A stretch of DNA of 64,000 nucleotides, taken from the NCBI RefSeq assembly GCF_003814705.1, contig NZ_RKRA01000001.1, positions 3,974,776 through 4,038,775 of the forward strand, read 5' to 3'. Positions 15,729 to 24,290 of this stretch are shown here, piece after piece. This DNA is from Georgenia muralis (GTDB taxonomy: Bacteria; Actinomycetota; Actinomycetes; Actinomycetales; Actinomycetaceae). The position numbers and the translations under genes are program-made. Positions within the stretch are counted from its first letter, which is position 1. Each line of letters starts with the position of its first letter. The notes under the pieces are model-generated. The model worked only from the letters and a program-made list of their open reading frames with translations. It was not told the origin of the DNA and made no database searches.

Positions 15729-17888
15729 CTACGGGGCGATGGTCATTGTGAACACGTCACCGGCTCCCGCGTTGGTCTGACCGTCCGGTGCGCCGAAGGT
15801 GAGGCCAGAGACCAGCACGCTTCCATCGGGCGCGCCGGCGGCGTAGAGGTTTGCCTCGTCCCACTCGTCGGCCCCGTCGCGGTCGGCGGACCCGAACTGG
15901 TCGAGCTCACCCACCGCGCCGGCAGCGTCGAGCACCGCGGTGAACACGTCGACCCCACCAACCTGGGAGCCGACCGGCCCGTACGTCGTGCCGACGAGGA
16001 ACACGGAGCCGTCGGCGCGAGCCACGGCGGTGACGCCACGGTCGTCGGTGGCCGTCCCCAGCTGGGTGGTCCACAGCTCCGAGCCGTCGACGGCGAGGGC
16101 GAGGGCGAAGGCGTCCTTGTCCCCGAACGCCGTCGCGCCGAGCCGGCCGCCGGTGTGGCCGACGGCGATGGCGGTCCCGTCGTCGCGGACGGCCATCCCG
16201 CTCACCTGATCCGTGTCGCCGGTGCCGTGCTGGTTCAGCCAGGTGACGTCGCCGGCCGCGGACAGCCTGGCGGTCCAGCCGTCGAGCGAGCCGGCGTGGG
16301 TCGCGCCGGGCATCGCGCCGCCGGCGACCCCGCCCACGTACACCCCGCCATCGGGCGCCGATGCGACGGCGAGAGCCTTGTCCTCGCCGGTGCCGCCGAG
16401 CTGGGTGGTCCACGCGATGGCGCCGTCGGCGGTGACGTGGGCGACGAGCGCGTCCTTGTCGCCGGCGCTGGGGCCGTCGACGCTGCCGCTGGTGTACCCG
16501 GCCACGTACGCGCCGCCCGCACCGTCGGAGGCGACGGCGTAGATGCGGTCGGCGGCGGCCGGGTCGCCGAGCTGGGTGGTCCAGGCGCGCGCCCCGGCGG
16601 CGTCGATTCCAGCGACGAAGGCGTCGTCGCTCGCGCCCGTCGGGTGGGCGCCGTCGAGGTCGCCGCGGGTGTACCCGGCCGTGACGACGCCGCCGTCGCT
16701 CCCGGCGACGACGCCGTAGGCGCGGTCGTTGGCCGCGGTGGCCAGGGCGTGACGCCAGGTGACGCTGCCGTCGGCCGCCCGCCGCTCGAGGACGACGTCC
16801 ATCGCGCCGGCGTAGGGGACGTCGGCGTAGGCGGCCCCGACGTTGAGGCCGACGAGCGTGCCGTCGTCGAGCGCGAGCACGCCGCCCGCACGGTCGTCGG
16901 CGGTCGTGCCCACCAGCTCAGCGCTCCAGGGTGCGACCGGCTCGGTGCGCAGCCGCGCGGAGACGTCGGTGATCGCCTCACGGAAGGCGGGCTGCCACAC
17001 GTCCCAGTCGTGGCCGCCGTCGAGCACGCGGAGCTCGGCCGTCACACCGTCGACGCGGCGTGCGGTGTTGTACAGCTGGGCCGCCTCGAAGTCGAGGTCG
17101 TGGGAGGCGTCGGCCGGGTCGGGGTTGGCCCACTCGTCGTCGCCCACGGCGATGAACAGGTGCACCGGCAGGCTCGGGTCGAGCGCCTCGAGGGCGGTCG
17201 GGTAGCTCAGCTCGGTGTAGCGGTGCTTGTCGAAGAGCTTGTGGCCGACGCCGTAGGCGCCGTAGTCCCGGGTCGAGGAGTCGGCGGGCGGCTGGGGCAC
17301 GTAGACCGCCGGGCTGAGCACGATGCCGGCGGAGAAGGTGTCCTGGTGGGCGAGGGTGAACCGCAGCGCCCCGGCGCCGCCCATGGAGTACCCGCCGACG
17401 GCGCGGGCCGCCCGGTCCTCGACGGTGCGGTAGGTGGCGTCCACGTGCTCGACAAGGTCCTCCGTGAACGCGGTCTCGACGGGCACGCCCGCGCCCGCGC
17501 CGGTCGTCCTGTCCCCGGTGTAGAGCGAGTCGGTGTACCAGCTCCCCCGCTCATTCCAGGGCGCGTCCGGCATGACGACGACCATCGGCTGGATGGTGCC
17601 CGCGGCGATCATCTCGTCGAGGTCCCCTGCGACGCGCTGCCACGCCGCCTGGGTGTCGCCGCGGCCGTGGAGGAGGTAGACCGTGGGGTACTCGGCGTCG
17701 CTGGTGTCGTACCCGGCGGGCAGGTAGACGGTGTAGTCGATCGCTCCGACGGCGTCGGACGGCGCCTCGGCGGAGCGCACGGTGCCGTGCTCCACCGCGA
17801 GCGCCGGGAGGGCGAAGACCGCCCCCGCTCCGGCGACGGCGACTGCCGCCAGTGCTGTGAGGGGACGGCGAAGGATGCGTGTCGTCAT
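15729..17888 (-). CDS. Secreted esterase fused to a C-terminal beta-propeller-like repeat domain
   Basis: 719 residues from ATG 17888 (AAAGGAG upstream). Residues 1-31 are a signal peptide ending LPALAVEHG. Residues 45-290 are a putative esterase of the alpha/beta hydrolase fold: TVYLLHGRGD, the nucleophile elbow GGYSMGGAG, acid in FIAVGDDEW, and His in DGGHDWDVW. Residues 300-719 hold tandem repeats built on the pattern VYVGG/AGYT..G...(D)AF...D.AG...W(T)TQLG, like bacterial beta-propeller repeats (SBBP type). The fusion suggests an exported enzyme with a binding or display module. It is last in the minus-strand cluster, separated from the CitE gene by 49 bases, and ends at a hairpin. Confidence 0.8.
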   Translation of the reverse strand: MTTRILRRPLTALAAVAVAGAGAVFALPALAVEHGTVRSAEAPSDAVGAIDYTVYLPAGYDTSDAEYPTVYLLHGRGDTQAAWQRVAGDLDEMIAAGTIQPMVVVMPDAPWNERGSWYTDSLYTGDRTTGAGAGVPVETAFTEDLVEHVDATYRTVEDRAARAVGGYSMGGAGALRFTLAHQDTFSAGIVLSPAVYVPQPPADSSTRDYGAYGVGHKLFDKHRYTELSYPTALEALDPSLPVHLFIAVGDDEWANPDPADASHDLDFEAAQLYNTARRVDGVTAELRVLDGGHDWDVWQPAFREAITDVSARLRTEPVAPWSAELVGTTADDRAGGVLALDDGTLVGLNVGAAYADVPYAGAMDVVLERRAADGSVTWRHALATAANDRAYGVVAGSDGGVVTAGYTRGDLDGAHPTGASDDAFVAGIDAAGARAWTTQLGDPAAADRIYAVASDGAGGAYVAGYTSGSVDGPSAGDKDALVAHVTADGAIAWTTQLGGTGEDKALAVASAPDGGVYVGGVAGGAMPGATHAGSLDGWTARLSAAGDVTWLNQHGTGDTDQVSGMAVRDDGTAIAVGHTGGRLGATAFGDKDAFALALAVDGSELWTTQLGTATDDRGVTAVARADGSVFLVGTTYGPVGSQVGGVDVFTAVLDAAGAVGELDQFGSADRDGADEWDEANLYAAGAPDGSVLVSGLTFGAPDGQTNAGAGDVFTMTIAP

Positions 17889-17937
17889 GCTTCTCTCCTT
17901 TGAGGGCATCGGCGGTACTGGTCGGTGCGGGGTGGTG

Positions 17938-18765
17938 TCAGGTGCTGTCGTCGGCCAGGGCGAGGACCGCGCGGGCCTGCTCGACCATCGCGACGTCGAG
18001 GAAGGTGCCGTCCTCGAGCGCGACGGCGCCGACGCCGTCGGTCCGCGCGTCACCGACCCGGGCGAGGACGGTGCGGGCGCGTTCGACCTCCTCCCCGGTG
18101 GGGAGGAAGGCCTCGCGGATCGGCCCGAGCTGGGCGGGATGGATCGCCGCCCGGCCGAGGAACCCCAGCGCCCGGCCGGCACGGCAGGAGGCGCTGAGCC
18201 CGTCGACGTCCTTGACGTTCGGGTGGACGGACATGTGGGGCGACGGCAGTTTCGCTGCGCGGGCGGCGACGACGACCCGGCTGCGGGCCCAGCTGAGCCC
18301 GGCGTCGTCGGTGAGCCGCAGGTCCGAGCGCAGGTCCGCCTCCCCGAGGCCGACCGACGCCACCTGCTCCGACGCGGCCGCGATCTCGAAGGCCCGCTCG
18401 ACACCGAGGGCCGACTCGAGGAGCAGGTGCAGGCTCCGGCTGGGCAGGGCGGCGGCGAGCTCGCGCACCTCCGCCGCCGACTCGACCTTCGGCACCCGGG
18501 CACCGACGTCCGCCGGCACGGCGGCCAGCATGGCGACGTCGTCGGCGTGCCACGGCGTCGAGACGTGGTTGACCCGCACCTGCACCGGCCGGTCCACCGT
18601 CGCGAGCAGCCGCGCCGTCTCCGACCGTGCCCGGTCCTTCGCCGCTGGCGCGACGGCGTCCTCGAGGTCCACGATCACGACGTCGGCCTCGGACGCCAGG
18701 GCCTTCTCGACCCGGTCGGGCCGGTCCCCCGGCGCGTACAGCAGGGTCAGCACGGGCCGCCTCAT
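17938..18765 (-). CDS. HpcH/HpaI aldolase / CitE-like CoA-ester lyase
   Basis: 275 residues. The sequence RRPVLTLLYAPGDRPDRVEK, followed by ADVVIVDLEDAVAPAAKDRA, is the hallmark of the CitE (citrate lyase beta / malyl-CoA lyase) family: the Arg and Glu-Asp-Ala positions that bind the CoA ester and metal. LHLLLESALGVERA carries the second metal-ligand Glu, and VGLGEADL its Asp. Enzymes of this family cleave 3-hydroxyacyl-CoA esters such as citramalyl-CoA or malyl-CoA to acetyl-CoA and an oxoacid. It overlaps the CoA-transferase gene by four bases, so the pair probably activates a hydroxyacid and cleaves it. Exact substrate unknown. Confidence 0.85.
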   Translation of the reverse strand: MRRPVLTLLYAPGDRPDRVEKALASEADVVIVDLEDAVAPAAKDRARSETARLLATVDRPVQVRVNHVSTPWHADDVAMLAAVPADVGARVPKVESAAEVRELAAALPSRSLHLLLESALGVERAFEIAAASEQVASVGLGEADLRSDLRLTDDAGLSWARSRVVVAARAAKLPSPHMSVHPNVKDVDGLSASCRAGRALGFLGRAAIHPAQLGPIREAFLPTGEEVERARTVLARVGDARTDGVGAVALEDGTFLDVAMVEQARAVLALADDST

Positions 18766-19970
18766 ACCGCCCCGTCCTCACGGAACGCCGCCACCTGGTC
18801 CGGGGTGAACCCCAGCTCCCCGAGCACGGCGTCGGTGTCCGCGCCGTGCGGACGGCCGGTGAAGGAGATGACGCCGACGTTGCCGGAGAGGCGGAAGAGC
18901 GGGCCCTGCATGCGCATCGGCCCCAGCTCGGGGTCCTCGATCTCGTGGATCGTGCCGAGCGCCTGGAACTGCGGGTCCTCGACGATGTCGTGCGCGTCGT
19001 AGATCGGTGCGACCGCGGCCTGCGCCTCCTCGAAGGCGGCGACCACCTCGTCGCGGGTGCGCCGGGCGATCCACGCCCCGACGGCCTCGTCGATGACGAC
19101 GGCGTGCTGTGCGCGGAGGTGGCCGTGCGCGAACCACGGCTCGTCGATGAGGTCCGGCCGGCCGACGAGCCGCATGATCCGCTCCGCGATGGACTGCGCG
19201 GAGCTGGACACCGCCACCCACTGCCCGTCCCCGGTGCGGTAGGTGTTGCGGGGGGCGTTGTTCGTGGAGCGGTTGCCGGTGCGGGGCTGGACGGTCCGGG
19301 TCTGGTCCCACCGCGTGATCTGCGGACCGAGCATGGCGAGGATCGGCTCGATGATCGACACGTCCACCACCTGCCCGCGCCCGGTGGCCTGCCGGGTATG
19401 CAGGGCGGTCATGATCGCGTAGGCGGTCGCGAGGGAGGCGATGCCGTCCGCTAGCCCGAAGGGCGGCAGGGTGGGCGGGCCGTCGGGCTCGCCGGTCATG
19501 GCCGCGAACCCGCTCATGGCCTCGGCCAGGGTGCCGAACCCGGGGCGGGTGCGGTACGGGCCGACCTGCCCGAACCCGGAGACCCGGGCGAGGACGAGGC
19601 CGGGGTTGGCGGCGGAGAGCTCGTCGTACCCGAGGCCCCACCGCTCCAGGGTGCCGGGGCGGAAGTTCTCGATGACGACGTCGGCGGTCGCGGCGAGCCG
19701 CAGGAACACCTCACGGCCGCCGTCGGAGCCGAGGTCGACCGTCACGGCGCGCTTGTTGCGCCCGAGGGTCTTCCACCACAGGTTCACGCCGTCCTTGGCG
19801 GCGCCGTGCCCCCGGGAGGGGTCGGGCTTGCGCGGGTGCTCGACCTTGACGACGTCGGCGCCCATGTCGCCCAGGTGCATGGCCGCGAGGGGGCCGGCGA
19901 ACAGCGTCGACGCGTCCACGACCTTCAGGCCGGCCAGGGCTCCGCGGGCGGGGTCACGGGAGACGGTCAT
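18762..19970 (-). CDS. CaiB/BaiF family class III CoA-transferase
   Basis: 402 residues from ATG 19970. Class III features: LKVVDASTLFAGPLAAMHLG (with Asp and adjacent Ala-Gly-Pro), MGADVVKVEHPRKPD, the NLWWKTLGRNKRAVTVDLG strand, DVVIENFRPGTLERWGLGYD, and PPFGLADGIASLATAY. The catalytic Asp sits at the usual region near residue 170 (GLADGIAS). Such enzymes transfer CoA from a donor ester to a carboxylic acid. The start overlaps the stop of the gene before it by four bases (ATGA), and its stop overlaps the CitE-like lyase. Together they resemble citramalate or itaconate catabolic pairs, which is inference. Confidence 0.85.
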   Translation of the reverse strand: MTVSRDPARGALAGLKVVDASTLFAGPLAAMHLGDMGADVVKVEHPRKPDPSRGHGAAKDGVNLWWKTLGRNKRAVTVDLGSDGGREVFLRLAATADVVIENFRPGTLERWGLGYDELSAANPGLVLARVSGFGQVGPYRTRPGFGTLAEAMSGFAAMTGEPDGPPTLPPFGLADGIASLATAYAIMTALHTRQATGRGQVVDVSIIEPILAMLGPQITRWDQTRTVQPRTGNRSTNNAPRNTYRTGDGQWVAVSSSAQSIAERIMRLVGRPDLIDEPWFAHGHLRAQHAVVIDEAVGAWIARRTRDEVVAAFEEAQAAVAPIYDAHDIVEDPQFQALGTIHEIEDPELGPMRMQGPLFRLSGNVGVISFTGRPHGADTDAVLGELGFTPDQVAAFREDGAV

Positions 19971-22045
19971 CGCTCGCCCTCCAGGGTCCAGGCGCACCGG
20001 AAGCCGATGCTCGACGATCGGGCCAGGCCGAGCCCCGGCACGAGCAGCTTGGCGGTGAATCCCGGTTCGCGGACCCCGCCGTCGAAGTACCACTCCGAGC
20101 CCTCGGACTCGTGGGCGGAGCCGCCCTTGAGCATGGCGAAACGGGTGCGGCCGTCGCTGTGCTCGCTCTCGGTCCAGCTCCACACCGCTGGTGTGCGGCG
20201 GCGCAGGCCCCGCTCGGCGGCGAGCTGCCACTCGTCCTCGGTGGGCAGGCGCCCGCCGCGCCAGGCACAGTAGGCGCGGGCGTCGTCGAGGTCGACGAAG
20301 GTGACCGGCTCGTCCTCGCGGCCGGCCGGCGGGCGGTCACCGTCGAAGTGGGCGAGGAAGCGGTGGGCGACGGCGGGCCGGTAGCCGGTGGCGTCCACGA
20401 ACGCGGCGAACTCGGCGTTGGTGATCTCGCGTGCGACGGCGACCGGGCGGTCGAGCCGACCGTCACGCTGGAGGGTGCGGGCGTCGTGCAGCCGCGGGAC
20501 GAGCGGCTTCCACTCGTCGACGTAGGGGGCGCCCTGGTACATGCCGGTCTCCCGCGCGCGGTGGCGCACGGTGAGGACGTACTCCCCCGCCGGGACGACG
20601 GCGGCGTCCACGGGCACGAGGCCGGCCGGCGTCGGGGCGGGCGTTTCCGCGCCGGCCGGCGCCGTGCCGGGCTGGGCCGAGGCGGGTCCGGCGGGCGGGA
20701 CCGGGGTCACCCGGTGGGCGAGGCGGTGCGGGAAGCGGGCGTCGTCGTCGAACGGCATGGTGGCGAGCCGCTCGAGCAGCCCGGGGAGCCAGTCCGGCTC
20801 ACTCGCCCCGGGCGCCACGGCGAGAGCGGCGCCGATCGAGCGGGCGCGGACGGTGACGGCGCTGGCCTTCGCGTCGCCGGTACGGGCGGTGCTCACGCCG
20901 TCACCGCCCGTCCCGAACAGATCCAGCACGCTCCCGTCGGCGGGCAGCGAACCGCTCCAGTCGGCGTCGCCGCGGTTGACCAGCGCCCACAAAGTCACGC
21001 CGTCGCGGGCGAAGGTCGAGGCGTAGACCCCGGCGCTCTCGGCGTCCGGCGAGATCTCCGCGAGCGGGGTCCACTCCGCCTCGAGCAGCAGCTCGGTGGC
21101 GGCGCGCTGCACGGTCACCATGCGGCGCACGGTGGCGGCGTCGCGGGGGTTCCACCCGACCCACACGCCGAACACCACCTCCCACACCATGACCCCGACG
21201 CCGTTGAGCCAGGCGGACTGCAGCTCCTCGGCGTGGTCGCGGTGCCAGCGGCGGATGTGGTGCTGCATGTGGCGGCGCTCGTACCAGTGGGCGCGGAGCA
21301 CACCCGGCACGGGGCTGTCGGCGAAGAACTGCGCCCACGAGGCGTTGTGGTCGACGATCCGCTCGACGGCGAGCTTGGACTCGCCCTCCAGCACGATCCC
21401 GGGGCGGGCACGCTCGAGGGAGTCGACGAGCTCGGGGTCGGCCTTCTTGAGGGTGTCGAGGAAGACGCCGTCGGCCGGCAGGTCCCGGACGAGGGCGGCG
21501 AGCTCGGTGAGGTCGTCCTCGCCGCGGCGGGTGCCGGTGTCCCAGGGGTTGTAGTCGACGAAGACCTTCACGCCCGCGGCGTGCAGGTCCTCGACGAGCC
21601 CGGTCAGGCCCGGGACGTCGCGGTAGAAGTCCCACTGGTTCCGGTCATCGATGCCGATCACCGGGTAGGCGTGCCAGAGCACGACGGCGTCGAGGCCGCC
21701 GAACCGCTGGCGGGCGTCGTCGAGGAAGCGCTCGGGGGTGAAGCGGTGGTCGTCGAAGGAGTACAGCAGCTCGTCCCACAGCCACACCTGCGCCACGGTG
21801 AAGCAGCGCGCGGCCCACCGGGCGCCCGGCCGCTCGTACGCGGCGCCGTCGTAGGCGTGGCGCCGCCGGGCGCCCTCACGCCAGGCGGTGAGCCGCGCCC
21901 GCCACGCGGGCCGGTCGGCGGGGTCGTCCGGGGCGGCGAAGATCTTGGCCTCGTCGAGGGCGGCGAGGTCGGCGCCGTCCTCCAGCGGGACGGGCGTCGG
22001 CCGGTCGATGGGGCGCGGGACGAGCGGGTCGAAGCTGTAGGTCAC
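19967..22045 (-). CDS. TIM-barrel glycosidase-like domain fused to an FGE/sulfatase-modifying-like domain
   Basis: 692 residues from GTG 22045 (GTGA overlap with ribokinase). Residues 60-340 look like a glycoside-hydrolase TIM barrel: LDAVVLWHAYPVIGIDDRNQ, AGVKVFVDYNPWDTG, DGVFLDTLKKADPE, GIVLEGESKLAVERIVD, and HWYERRHMQHHIRRWHR; an Asp in FLDTLKK and a Glu in VLEGE are candidate catalysts. The C-terminal 180 residues are FGE-like (VAREITNAEFAAFVDATGYR, GGRLPTEDEWQLAAERGL, IGFRCAW). The Cys pair needed for formylglycine synthesis is absent, since the segment reads KGGSAHESEGSEW. That module is therefore probably non-enzymatic, perhaps ligand binding. No signal peptide, so likely cytosolic. 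Confidence 0.65.
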   Translation of the reverse strand: MTYSFDPLVPRPIDRPTPVPLEDGADLAALDEAKIFAAPDDPADRPAWRARLTAWREGARRRHAYDGAAYERPGARWAARCFTVAQVWLWDELLYSFDDHRFTPERFLDDARQRFGGLDAVVLWHAYPVIGIDDRNQWDFYRDVPGLTGLVEDLHAAGVKVFVDYNPWDTGTRRGEDDLTELAALVRDLPADGVFLDTLKKADPELVDSLERARPGIVLEGESKLAVERIVDHNASWAQFFADSPVPGVLRAHWYERRHMQHHIRRWHRDHAEELQSAWLNGVGVMVWEVVFGVWVGWNPRDAATVRRMVTVQRAATELLLEAEWTPLAEISPDAESAGVYASTFARDGVTLWALVNRGDADWSGSLPADGSVLDLFGTGGDGVSTARTGDAKASAVTVRARSIGAALAVAPGASEPDWLPGLLERLATMPFDDDARFPHRLAHRVTPVPPAGPASAQPGTAPAGAETPAPTPAGLVPVDAAVVPAGEYVLTVRHRARETGMYQGAPYVDEWKPLVPRLHDARTLQRDGRLDRPVAVAREITNAEFAAFVDATGYRPAVAHRFLAHFDGDRPPAGREDEPVTFVDLDDARAYCAWRGGRLPTEDEWQLAAERGLRRRTPAVWSWTESEHSDGRTRFAMLKGGSAHESEGSEWYFDGGVREPGFTAKLLVPGLGLARSSSIGFRCAWTLEGER

Positions 22046-22944
22046 GCGTGCTCCCTCGCGAGGTGGGCGGTCTCGGTGGCGGTGGGGACGGCATCCTGGG
22101 CGCCCGGCCGGGTGACGGCGAGCGCCCCGGCCGCGGCGGCGAGCCGGGCGGCGCCGGCGAGGGAGGCGCCATCGGCCAGCGCCGCGGCGAGGACGCCGCA
22201 GAAGGTGTCCCCGGCCCCGGTGGTGTCGACGGCGGTGACCCTGGGTGCGGTCACGCTCTGGTGCTCGCTGCCGCGCTCGGCGACGAGCGCGCCGTCGCCG
22301 CCGAGGGTGACCACGACGGCGGGGACCCGCTCGAGGAGGGCGGTGGCCAGCTGTGCGGGGCTGCCGTCGCGGCCGGCGAGGTCGCGGGCCTCGTGCTCGT
22401 TGACCACCAGGATGTCGACCTCGGCCCACAGCTGCGCCGGCAGATCCCGGGACGGGGCGGCGTTGAGCACCAGCCGCGCGCCGTCCCGGCGGGCCCGCGC
22501 CGCGGCGACCACGGTCTCCAGCGGGATCTCCAGCTGGGCGAGGACCACGTCCGCCACCGCGAGCCGGCGGGCCGCGACGGCGTCGACGCTCACCTCGGAG
22601 TTCGCGCCGGGCGCGACGATGATGGCGTTCTCGCCGTCGTCGGTGACCCAGATCAGCGCGGTGCCGGTGGCCTCCGCGGAACGGGCGACCAGGTCGGTGT
22701 GGACGCCGGCGCCGGTCAGGGAGGCGAGCAGCAGGTCCGCGGCCTCGTCCCGGCCGAGCGCGCCGAGGAACCACGTGTCCGCTCCCCCGGCCCGGGCGGC
22801 GGCGACCGCCTGGTTGGCCCCCTTCCCGCCGGGGGTGCGGCGGAGGTTGCCGCCGAGGATCGTCTCCCCCGGGCCTGGGTGGCGCGGGACGTCCACGACC
22901 AGGTCAACGTTGGCGCTGCCGACGACCACCACCGTGCCGGTCAT
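22042..22944 (-). CDS. rbsK: Ribokinase (PfkB family)
   Basis: 300 residues from ATG 22944. It shows the ribokinase landmarks in order: VVVVGSANVDLVVDVPRHPG, GGNLRRTPGGKGANQAVAAA (substrate site), DILVVNEHEARDLAGRDG, VVVTLGGDGALV and the PfkB signature VTAVDTTGAGDTFCGVLAAA with the catalytic Asp. It phosphorylates ribose to ribose 5-phosphate, or a related sugar. It overlaps both neighbours by four bases; an ADP-ribosylglycohydrolase precedes it, so ribose set free from a ribosyl substrate is a plausible substrate here. Confidence 0.85.
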   Translation of the reverse strand: MTGTVVVVGSANVDLVVDVPRHPGPGETILGGNLRRTPGGKGANQAVAAARAGGADTWFLGALGRDEAADLLLASLTGAGVHTDLVARSAEATGTALIWVTDDGENAIIVAPGANSEVSVDAVAARRLAVADVVLAQLEIPLETVVAAARARRDGARLVLNAAPSRDLPAQLWAEVDILVVNEHEARDLAGRDGSPAQLATALLERVPAVVVTLGGDGALVAERGSEHQSVTAPRVTAVDTTGAGDTFCGVLAAALADGASLAGAARLAAAAGALAVTRPGAQDAVPTATETAHLAREHA

Positions 22945-24290
22945 GCTGCCCCCTCCTGCAGGCGCAGCGTGCGCCGCGCCAGGTCGTCGATGCTCCGGAC
23001 GGCGCCGCCCGGCAGGGAGGTGGCGATCGTGCCGTGGATCGGCGCGGTCCAGCTCGCCCCGATGCCCTCGGTGCCCAGCAGCGCCCCCAGGACGGAGCCG
23101 ACGGTGGCGCCGGCGGAGTCGGTGTCCCACCCGGCGGTGACGGCGATGGAGACCGACGGGCCGAAGCTCCCGCCGCCCTTGGTCAGCGCGTACGCGATGA
23201 CGGCGGCGTTGTTGAGCACGTGCACCCAGTGCAGGTGGCCGTACTCGGCGTGCAGGACGTCGAGCCCGGCGGCGACGTCCCCGTCCGCGCGACCGATCTC
23301 ACGGCCGCGGCGCACCGCCCGCGCCAGCCGGCTCTGCGGCGGGAGCACGGTCTCGGCGGCGTCGAGGGCCTGCTCCACGTCGTCGACCACCAGGGCGGCC
23401 GAGCACAGGGCGGCGGCCCACATGGCGCCGTAGATCCCGTTGCGCGTGTGGGACAGACGCGCGTCCGTCCAGGCCAGGCGAGCGGCGCCGCGCACGTCGC
23501 CGGGGCGCACCCAGCCCAGGACGTCGGTGCGGATCAGCGCGCCGATCCACTCACGGAACGGGTTGAGGTACGTGGCCGTCTCGGGCACGGGCCGGACGTC
23601 GAGGATGTTGCGGTAGGCGGCGCGCTCGGCGGTGAAGACCCGCCCGGCCGGGAGGTTGTCGAGCCAGGCCCGGGCGACGTCGTCGGTGGTGAACCCGGTC
23701 CCATGGCGCTCGAGGAGGTCGAGGGCGAGGAGGGGGTAGTTGAGGTCGTCATCCTCCGGCATGCCGTCGATGTTCTCCTCGAGGGAGGTCGGGGCGCTGC
23801 GCCGGTTCCACGGCCAGCGGGCGGCGACGTCCTCGGGGAGCCCGACGGCGGTGAACCACGTCTCCAGCGGCCACCGCCCGGTGGCGCGCAGGATCTCCTC
23901 GATGCCCTGGCGCGGGATCTTCTCCACCGGTTTGCCGAGCAGGCACCCGGCGGCCCGTCCCGTCCACGCGCCGTGGACGCGCCGCTCCTGGTCGGTCGGC
24001 GCCGGTAGGGACGGCGCGGGCGGGAGCAGCGCCTCGATGGCGTCCCAGCCGTCCGGCTCGTGGTCCGCCGGCGCCGCCGGCAGGGCGGCGAGCTCGGCGA
24101 GGTGGGCGCGGGCGAGGACACGCAGCTCCGGGGTGGCCGGGGTGGCCGAGGCGCCGGAGACGGCGGGGACGACGTCCCCGCCGGCCTGCTGCCACCGCGC
24201 CACGACCGCCGCGACGTCCCTGCCCTCGGCGGCCGACTGGACGAGCTCGTGGGCGAGCAGGTCCTCGGGCTGGGCCCACGTCAGTCTCAC
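22941..24290 (-). CDS. ADP-ribosylglycohydrolase-family protein, long form
   Basis: 449 residues. The N-terminal about 110 residues are an extra helical segment. The ARG/DraG core starts at VHGAWTGRAAGCLLGKPVEK and has NIDGMPEDDDLNYPLLALDL (acidic metal-ligand cluster) and TAGWDTDSAGATVGSVLGAL (D-T-D-S metal site). Members of this family hydrolyse ADP-ribosyl or related ribosyl bonds using two Mg or Mn ions. The cluster has two such genes with overlapping ends: this one and the gene at 24287. Whether the substrate is ADP-ribose linked or another N- or O-riboside is unknown. Confidence 0.85.
   Translation of the reverse strand: MRLTWAQPEDLLAHELVQSAAEGRDVAAVVARWQQAGGDVVPAVSGASATPATPELRVLARAHLAELAALPAAPADHEPDGWDAIEALLPPAPSLPAPTDQERRVHGAWTGRAAGCLLGKPVEKIPRQGIEEILRATGRWPLETWFTAVGLPEDVAARWPWNRRSAPTSLEENIDGMPEDDDLNYPLLALDLLERHGTGFTTDDVARAWLDNLPAGRVFTAERAAYRNILDVRPVPETATYLNPFREWIGALIRTDVLGWVRPGDVRGAARLAWTDARLSHTRNGIYGAMWAAALCSAALVVDDVEQALDAAETVLPPQSRLARAVRRGREIGRADGDVAAGLDVLHAEYGHLHWVHVLNNAAVIAYALTKGGGSFGPSVSIAVTAGWDTDSAGATVGSVLGALLGTEGIGASWTAPIHGTIATSLPGGAVRSIDDLARRTLRLQEGAA

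Noticed and set aside
20111-23140. Plus-strand open frame of about 1009 codons opposite the ribokinase region
   Set aside because: Antisense to genes with clear family motifs; composition is typical of GC-rich shadow frames.
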